Position numbers and translations under genes: made by a program. A DNA stretch of 25,382 nucleotides from Chara braunii (taxonomy: Eukaryota; Streptophyta; Charophyceae; Charales; Characeae): contig BFEA01000010.1 of the NCBI GenBank assembly GCA_003427395.1, forward strand, positions 852,512 to 877,893, written 5' to 3'. Position 1 is the stretch's first letter; each line of letters starts with the position of its first letter. Under the pieces are notes generated by a model. It made no database searches. It was given only the letters and a program-made list of their open reading frames with translations, and was not told where the DNA came from. Positions 19,190 through 25,382 of the stretch are shown one piece after another.

Positions 19190-20701
19190 GGCCAGTAGAA
19201 ATTATAGCTGCTTCTACTCTCGTTGAAGCGGGTGATGTACCCTCCCCGTTTCAAGAGATGGCCAAAGCTATTGATTCCTTAGTCACCTCGCAGACGTATG
19301 CGGACCCAACTATACTCTGTACGTTGTGTGTCTAAGGCCTTAGAGGACCTTCAAGGTGAGTGGTCGGCAAGGGACCCTCGTGAGTCCTGGGTGGCACTGC
19401 GTAGAGGTCCTAGAGGGGAGCACTTCGTTGTGGAAGTTGATGTGGGCGGTCGCAAGTGCGGCGCCTTCGTAGACATTGGCTCCACACGAAACTTCATAAG
19501 TCGCGACTGCGTTGACAGACTGTGCCTAAAGGACCGGGTGCAGCGCCTTAGTAGAGCGGTAGCATCTACTTTGGCCAACAAAGAGCGCATGATGGTGGAG
19601 GACTACGTTAAAGATGTAGTCTGCACATTCTCCTACCCAGCAGGAGAGATAAACCATAAGATATCATTCCTGGTGAGCGACGAGTTGCCCTTTGACATGT
19701 TGTTGGGCATGTACTACCTCGAGGTTGCCAAACCCCAGTTTGACTGGGACAAGAAGGTGTTGAAGCACGAGTTGCCTCGTGGGAGAACCGTGAGACTGGC
19801 CAAGTACAAAGCGAGTAGGTTAGTAGACTCCTATGGGTGCTTATGTGCATCTGCCTTTTATAATTCTTATGAACATTCTTATGAACAGAACCAAGAGGAA
19901 GGAATGTACTTAGTCTATGTCTCTGAGAAAGGGGAGGCCGTTAAAACACCCCCAAAGATAGAGACCATCGTCGCTAAGTACCCAGATCTGTTCAAGGAGC
20001 CTACAGGAGTCGTAGACAAGGAGATTGTCCATGCCATAGAGATTATCCCAGGAAGTAAAACACCTAAGGGTAGAATCTATAGGATGGCTCCAGCCGAGTT
20101 GGACGCACTTCGGCGGCAACTGAAAGAGCTCATAGAGAAGGGATGGATTCGGCCTAGAACTTCCCCCTTTGGCTCACCAGTATTGTTTGTTCCAAAGAAA
20201 GGGGGAACGCTAAGGATGTGCATTGATTATAGAGGCCTCAATGCCATCACCGTTAACACAGAGCCTCTACCACGCATCGACGACCTATTGGATAGGGTGC
20301 AGGGGTGCAAGTACTATACAAAGATAGACTTAAAATCCGGCTACCATCAGATTGCCATAAGACCAGAGGACCAGCACAAAACCGCATTTCAGACCAGGTA
20401 CGGTCTGTACGAGTTTGTGCTGATGCCTTTTGGCCTTTGCAATGCGTCGGATACATTCCAGCACGACATGAATAGGATCTTCCACGACTACTTAGACAAG
20501 TTTGTTGTCGTGTACCTCGACGACATACTTATCTTTAGTAGATCTGTCGAGGAGCATGCTCAGCATGTAGACAAAGTACTTTCACTCCTTCGGCAGCACA
20601 AGTATAAGATAAACTCTGAGAAATGCGAGTTTGGTCGCACTCGAATCTTGTACTTGGGTCATGAGGTATCCGCGGATGGGATTAGGCCCGAAGATTCGTG
20701 A
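19190..20701 (+). pseudogene. pol: protease and reverse transcriptase of element B pol
   Basis: After two frameshifts (about 19170 and 19330) a frame of over 450 codons stays open to 20701. Protease: GAFVDIGSTRNFIS (19460-19503) and DMLLGMYYL. The catalytic motif reads D-I-G (19472-19480) rather than DSG/DTG. RT: HAIEIIPGSKTPKGRIYRM, then SPVLFVPKKGGTLRMCIDYRGLN, PLPRIDDLLD, YYTKIDLKSGYHQI, FVLMPFGLCNASDTFQ, and the catalytic YLDDILIFS at 20513-20539 with both Asp intact, followed by EKCEFGRTRILYLGHEVS. The frame breaks at IRPED/KIRDWP (about 20690) through a small deletion. The ATG at 19298 is an internal or chance start. Confidence 0.92.
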
Positions 20702-21668
20702 CTGGCCACGACCCCAGTCTGTGACTGAGGTCAGATCATTCTTGGGAATGTGCGGTTGTTACCGCAATTTCATAAAGAACTATAGCACGATCACATCTCC
20801 CTTGACTGATCTAACTCGACTCGACACACCATGGGACTGGACCGACGAGTGTGAGGCAGCTTTCTAGCGTTTGAAGCATGCTCTCACACATCACGAGGTT
20901 CTTATGGTACTTGACCCGCAAAGGCCATTCGTTGTAACCACTGACGCAAGCCAATATGAGATTGGTGCAGTGCTGGCTCAGCAGGAAGGGAAGAAGTTGA
21001 GACCGATCGAGTACATGAGCAAAAAGATGCGTTCAAAGAAGTTGGCAAAGTCCACCTACGAGAGGGAACTCTACGCTCTTTACAAGGCACTTGTCCACTG
21101 GAGGCACTACATGTTAGGAACTGACCATCAAACACTCAAGTGGATCAAGACTCGACCAGTTCTCTCAGATGCACTCAAACATTCGATTGAAGTCATAGAT
21201 CAATATGATTTCAAACTAGACTATTCGAAGGGAGAGTACAACAAGGTTGCAGATACGTTGTCTAGAAGGGCAGATTACCCAGGTGCGCTGATTTCTGAGT
21301 TTGGTTTGTCTGAGGACGTGACTCGATCGTTGGATGAAGCCTACAAGGAAGATCCCATCACGATGGACACCATCAACAAACTACAGGCTAAAGATAAGGC
21401 CACCACTGATGAGTTTGTGATGGTGGACGGGTTGCTCTTTCTTGAGAAGGCAGGGTTCAAGAGGTTAGTTGTTTCATCTAGAGAAACTTTGTGTAGTTTG
21501 TTTTTAGGCGAGTGCCACGATGCAATGGGACACTTCGGCTATAAGAAGACTAGTGCTAATTTAGTACAGCGATTCTGGTGGCCTAACATGACTAGGGCTA
21601 ATTTAGTACAGCGATTCTGGTGGCCTAACATGCTTGACGGTGTGAAGAAGTACGTAGAGACCTGTTAG
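20694..21668 (+). pseudogene. pol: RT connection, RNase H and integrase zinc finger of element B
   Basis: The frame resumes at KIRDWPRPQSVTEVRSFLGMCGCYRNFI, with TAG at 20865-20867 after CEAAF. RNase H (20930-21270) keeps all four acidic residues: VTTDASQY, YERELYAL, GTDHQTLKW and VADTLSRR. The integrase HHCC region shows ECHDAMGHFGYKKT (H-x4-H spacing; His at about 21519 and 21534). It then has a 14-residue in-frame tandem duplication (21549-21632) and ends VETC followed by TAG and V-Y. The second Cys of C-x2-C is Tyr (21672-21674). Confidence 0.92.
21549..21632. repeat. 42-bp in-frame tandem duplication inside integrase
   Basis: Units 21549-21590 and 21591-21632 differ only at AGT/AGG. Each encodes T-(S/R)-ANLVQRFWWPNM. 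Only one FWWP motif is normal in gypsy integrases, so this lengthens the helix between the His pair and Cys pair of the zinc finger. Confidence 0.95.
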
Positions 21669-22376
21669 GTCTATCAGCGGGACAAGCCATGGACTCGAGC
21701 TCCAATCGGGTTACTCAAGCCTTTACCCATTCCTGCTGGCACAGGGCTGAGCATCTCCATGGACTTAATAGATACTCTTGTGACCAGCAAAAATGGCAAG
21801 AGGCACATCTTCGTCATAGTGGATAGGTTCACTAAGTACGCTAGACTAATCGCCATGCCAGTGACTGCCAGGACTCGGCACGTCATCAAGTTGTTCATGG
21901 ACAACTGGGTGCGTGATTTTGGATTGCCTAAGACTATCGTTAGTGATAGAGATGTCCGTTTCACTAGTGAGATGTGGAAACAGGCCGCTGAACAGATGGG
22001 CAGCCAGCTTCAGATGACTTCTGGGAATCATCCCGAAGAAAATGGGCAGGCTGAACAAATGAACCGAGTGGTGCAGCATCTGCTGAGGCATTAAATCAAG
22101 CCCAGCCAAGATGACTGGGATGAGACGTTGCCTCTCATCGCCAGTCTGTACAACAATGCTGTACACAACACCATCGGTGTCAGTCCTAATCAGCTACATC
22201 TCGGATGGAAGCCTAGATCCGCTCTAGACTTCCTCGTGCCTGAAAACCGAACTGCTGCAACTCCTGGAACCATTGAATTTGGTGTCCAGTATGAGAAACT
22301 GTTGCAGCAGACTGTCGAGCATATCAAGAAATCTCAAGAAGCCATGATTGCAACTGAGAACAAGCATCGTCGATAG
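21669..22376 (+). pseudogene. pol: integrase catalytic core of element B
   Basis: Same frame as the zinc finger. The core has Asp in SMDLIDTL (21762), Asp in VSDRDVRF (21945) and Glu in GQAEQMNR (22053). This is an intact DD35E triad with the standard 35-residue spacing. NHPEENGQAEQ and YNNAVHNTIGVSPNQLHLGW are typical gypsy motifs. Stops: TAA at 22092-22094 and TAG at 22374-22376. Confidence 0.92.
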
Positions 22377-22867
22377 TCCACATTTCAGGTAGGGGAACGT
22401 GTCAAGGTCAAGCTAGTGAGTTGGGACAGGAGTTTGGCATCTCTAGGAAACTAATGCCTCGGTATTTTGGTCCCTGGGAAGTCTTAGACATTGTGGGGAA
22501 TGATTTGGATAGTCCCTCGTACGTCGTTCGTATCCCTGGTCACTTACGCACTTACCCTGTTTTCCACGCCTCCAAGCTTGCACCTTTCACTGAGACAGCA
22601 CCGTTCCCATCACGGAGATCTATGCTGCCCCCAACCATGGATGGCCACGTGGATGTCAACGACATCCTGGATCACAGAGATACGCCTGTTCCTAAGCCAC
22701 CTGGCAGGGGAAGACCTCCCAAACCTGCGAGGGAATACAGAGTACATTTCAGGCATCATACAGATCCGAAGGAAGATCGATGGATTTCAAGGGAGGAACT
22801 TGTCAAGACAGCTCCTCAGATCGTGGCCGATTATGAGAAAAGACTGAAGGGGAAGGCACCAGCATGA
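22377..22867 (+). pseudogene. pol: integrase C-terminal barrel and chromodomain-like tail of element B
   Basis: FQVGERVKVK (22383-22412) is in the core frame. A frameshift near 22412 leads to GQEFGISRKLMPRYFGPWEVLDIVG and SYVVRIPGHLRTYPVFHASKL. The tail (about 22640-22845) has DGHVDVNDILDHRD, a Pro/Arg/Lys-rich spacer, then REYRVHFRHHTDPKEDRWISREELVKTAPQIVADYEK in consecutive parts, resembling a chromodomain with a long insert. It shares the W-I-S-[KR]-[QE]-E-L pattern with element A. It ends TGA at 22865-22867. Confidence 0.88.
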
Positions 22868-22893
22868 AGCATCTCAGCGGACTTTCGAAGCTA

Positions 22894-22894
22894 N
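22894..22894. other. ambiguous base (N) at a likely assembly join
   Basis: A single N separates the element B 3' untranslated region from the identical repeat block. Together with the N at 23726 it brackets 831 bases. Confidence 0.95.
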
Positions 22895-22895
22895 A

Positions 22896-22928
<33 letters not shown>

Positions 22929-23725
22929 GAACTGACCTCATCCTATCGATCTGGTCTGCAAGTGGCCGTACAACCCGTGGGCAACCCGTGACTGATGTGA
23001 GTGTCCGAAAACCACGTTCTGCACAAAGGAAAGACGGTCACTCATGAGTTAATCCTGACAAATCGTCAGACAACAGTCGACAGCTTTGAGACACAGTGGA
23101 AACCCAATCTTAACCTCATGCATATTCAAGGAAGACCACATGCAACTGACACACAGAGTTGGGAAGATGGGAAGAGAAAAAGCCCAAGCAATGCAACTCA
23201 CCGCAATAACAAAGAATCTTACTCAGAAAAACAGAATGAACTTCAATCATATTTCTGTTTCTATTTTTCAAGAACTTAGTAGCAAGATGCTCCAGTTTCT
23301 TTCTCGTTCATACAATCAAAACGGAAAAGAAATGCATCTAACACAAGCACTACACCAAAGCAGAACTGACAATATTCCGACATCAAGCTAGACATTCACG
23401 ATAGACCTGTCTCCCATGCACACAAGAATCTGTGAAGGGCTGGCCATACAGAAAAGAAAGCAGAGCAGTAGCCAAGATACTCGAGAACCAATGATTGCTT
23501 CCACAAGGATTGGGATGACTTACACTTTCCAGGGCTTCGCCCCAGGACTGCCAGAAAGAAGGATCCCTCAACCACCAGACCTGATACACCCTGCCTAATC
23601 AAGAAAAGCAATAGCCCATGGAGTTTCTCAGGCTCATGCACCCTTATGCAACGAAGTCAGGGGGCTGGGCAAAATATGTGTGTGAGGAACAAGCCCTCAA
23701 GTGGCCCTATCAGACATCACATTGT
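22929..23725. repeat. right copy of the 797-bp identical block
   Basis: Matches 14303-15099 without a difference that I could find. The adjoining A run is 20 bases here and 22 in the left copy. N bases stand just outside both ends. Confidence 0.85.
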
Positions 23726-24060
23726 NCTGGGCCAAGACCCCAGCAAGCCAAGTGCCCGCCCTAAGTGAAGGCGGGCCTGAATATTCGTCACAGGCCAAAT
23801 TCGACATTTCCATATGTGGGTGTTCAGGCTCTTGCAGCGCGTCAGTTGGTTGAGCGAACGCGCAAGCCTCACTAAGCTGCGCCGTATAGTTGGCCCAGGC
23901 CACGAAAGTTGTGCCTGGGCACCTACACACAAAGCAGGGCCAATACATTGAGAAGCAGGCCGTCGGCCTCTGGAAAAGCAATACAGCCGACGCACCTACC
24001 TGGGGGCCCTGCGCAGATGCAGCTAACAGCCCAAGTCCGGAGACCCAGGCCGCGCCCAAC

Positions 24061-24066
24061 TATAAA
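24061..24066 (+). promoter_or_regulatory. candidate TATA box in the 3' LTR of element B
   Basis: AACTATAAAGGGCCC lies within the GC-rich LTR part, a setting typical of an LTR core promoter. The left copy reads TGTAAA at 15435-15440, one transition away, so the 5' promoter may be weakened. Confidence 0.4.
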
Positions 24067-24783
24067 GGGCCCAGGCCCTCAACTGTAAGTCTTGGCCTGG
24101 GCACAGGGTCTGAGGCCCAACCGGAAGCTATTGGAAGCTTCCAGCCAGGCCACACTCAGCATGCAGCAGGCTGCCACTTCCATAAAGGAAGTGAGGCAGC
24201 CCAGGCCAGGCATTCTGGCCAGCGCTGGCAATGCGGAAGTGCTGCTGCACTCTCGCTTGATGCTGCGCTGCTGCCAAGGGCACTGATGGGGAGCGAGAGG
24301 TGAGGTGGGGCGCTGCAGGGCATCGGGGCGCAGGCGGCCATAGCCGGGGTGCTTGGCGCCAGGGGGTAGAGCGGATGATCGGGTGGTCTTCAGGGAGTGA
24401 GGCGCTGTGTGGGGTAATCAAGGTCTGATTGAGGGTGACAAGATACGTACCTGGTACATGAAGAGAGGTCGCCGATGGTGTGGACAGTCATGTACATTGG
24501 TCTTCGTGAGCTGAAGTGATCCTGTTGTGTGAACCAGCTGTAGCGTAGGATAGTATGGTAGAGTAGGCTGGGCGCTGTGCGCCAGACAGAGAGAGCGACT
24601 CTGGATACTGTGTTAGTGTGGCCTACAAGCTTGGACATTGGCTCAATACTTCATTGTATTGCTCTTTATGGATGGTTTTCTCGGTGCATTTGTAAATACT
24701 TGGGATACTACTACTTGCTGAGCTGTGTTATTTCGCAACTTGGTTTTATGTATATCGCTCACACTCATATTTGTTACATGCTG

Positions 24784-24937
24784 TATAGGCCCCAACCTAT
24801 TTCCCTACAGGGAAACTTCCAGGCTCTTGCCTGGAAGCTTCCTTCTGACAGGGCCTACAGGCCCCAGCCTGTTTCCCTACAGGGAAACTTCCAGGCTCTT
24901 GCCTGGAAGCTTCCTTCTGACAGGGCCTACAGGCCGC
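24784..24937. repeat. 72-bp tandem repeat with nested hairpins
   Basis: Units 24784-24855 and 24856-24927 plus a partial third. Each unit holds two foldbacks: CTTCCAGGC/GCCTGGAAG around a 4-base loop, and, in unit 2, GTTTCCCT/AGGGAAAC around 2 bases. It lies just outside element B's 3' LTR. Confidence 0.92.
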
Positions 24938-25382
24938 AGGGTCTAGGCCAGGGAGGCATTGGCAAGAGCGGCCTCCTGCGCATAGGGCATTGGCACGACC
25001 AGCCTCCTGCACGGGCCAGCACTATAAAGGACTGGCCCGCCCTACAGGAGGGAAGGCAGTCGGCAGTTGTAGTCTTCAGGATTCGGGAGCAGCCCTCTGG
25101 AGGGAGCGCTGCGTTATAGTAGTGGTAGTGTTAGCTAGTAGCCTTCGGCGCTGGGCGCCATAGCTAGGATAGTGGTAGAGAGAGAGAGAGAGAGAGCTTN
25201 GGCGGAGGCCAGGGGTACCTACCTGCAGCGCCGTTGNTCCAGCTTCGTCTTNAAGGTACCTGCAGCACAGCGCCACANCACAGGTTAGTACCTGGTTCGT
25301 AACAGTGAGAGAGAGAGAGTCCTTCTTCCTCTTCTTCTCAGTCCACCATCTCCTTCTCTCCCTCTCAACCCTTGACTTCACT
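24938..25382. other. GC-rich tail of the window with TATA-like site and N bases
   Basis: No gene is recognised. ACTATAAAGGACTGGCCC at 25021-25038 (TATAAA 25023-25028) is followed by (GA)n at 25177-25196 and 25306-25316. Repeated GGTACCT..CTGCAG motifs lie at about 25214-25265. N bases at 25200, 25237, 25252 and 25278 mark poor assembly. The style resembles the LTR GC-rich parts, so another LTR fragment is possible. Confidence 0.5.

Larger units (their letters stand above)
14267..24778 (+). mobile_element. element B: second decayed Ty3/gypsy LTR retrotransposon
   Basis: Two direct repeats (14267-16151 and 22895-24778) flank a primer-site-like sequence, leader, gag with CCHC knuckle, protease, RT, RNase H, integrase and a chromodomain-like tail. 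Gag and protease differ clearly from element A, so this is another family. The true LTR may be shorter than the repeat. The first ~830 bp of the right copy are bracketed by N bases and may be misassembled, and the securely shared LTR part is about 15097-16151 and 23723-24778. I see no polypurine tract before 22894 and no convincing target duplication. About five stops and six frameshifts disable it. Confidence 0.9.
22895..24778 (+). repeat. right flanking repeat of element B, including its 3' LTR
   Basis: Copy of 14267-16151, ending TTTGTTACA. 22929-23725 is identical to the left copy. From 23727 onward the copies differ by roughly 4% in the first ~170 bp by eye and by small indels later (for example near 24695-24715). 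The GC-rich part has a TATAAA absent from the left copy. Confidence 0.85.

Overview
The window is repeat-rich eukaryotic nuclear DNA. It is dominated by two long, decayed Ty3/gypsy-type LTR retrotransposons lying head to tail on the + strand. Motif style, initiator-Met-type primer sites, plant-like splice signals and many microsatellites point to a streptophyte or other plant-lineage genome. From memory the gag/pol style resembles Chara-type charophyte elements, but I could not verify this. I found no host gene, rRNA, convincing tRNA, CRISPR array or bacterial feature.

Layout. 1-~1782: a 53-bp tandem repeat, a purine tract and a TG-starting block, possibly the 3' end of a third LTR element. 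~1880-2725: an island of GTCTGGAC/GTCCGGAC-type short inverted motifs with poly-A, (CT)15 and strong hairpins. 3039-12330: element A, with LTRs of 1241 and 1162 bp, an adjacent primer binding site, a long leader, then gag, protease, RT, RNase H, integrase and a chromodomain-like tail, a polypurine tract and a 4-bp target duplication. 12331-14266: unassigned DNA with microsatellites and short tandem repeats. 14267-24778: element B, a different gypsy family with ~1.9-kb flanking direct repeats, a gag carrying a CCHC zinc knuckle, and protease, RT, RNase H, integrase and chromodomain-like tail. 24779-25382: a 72-bp hairpin-bearing tandem repeat, a TATA-like site, (GA)n tracts and several N bases.

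In an intact element the Gag protein would form the particle, protease would process the polyprotein, RT/RNase H would copy the RNA from the tRNA-primed site, and integrase with its chromodomain-like tail would insert the cDNA. Neither element can do this now. A carries nine in-frame stops and several frameshifts, and B carries about five stops and six frameshifts. Several key residues are also replaced (protease DSG/DTG motifs, an RNase H Asp, zinc-finger Cys).

Most notable observations: (1) both unrelated leaders contain a consensus CAG|GTAAGT donor followed by a T-rich AG acceptor just upstream of gag, suggesting leader introns; (2) 797 bp of the two B repeats are identical by eye and bracketed by single N bases while the adjoining repeat is several percent diverged, which looks like assembly gap-filling; (3) decay of A is biased to C-to-T/G-to-A changes.
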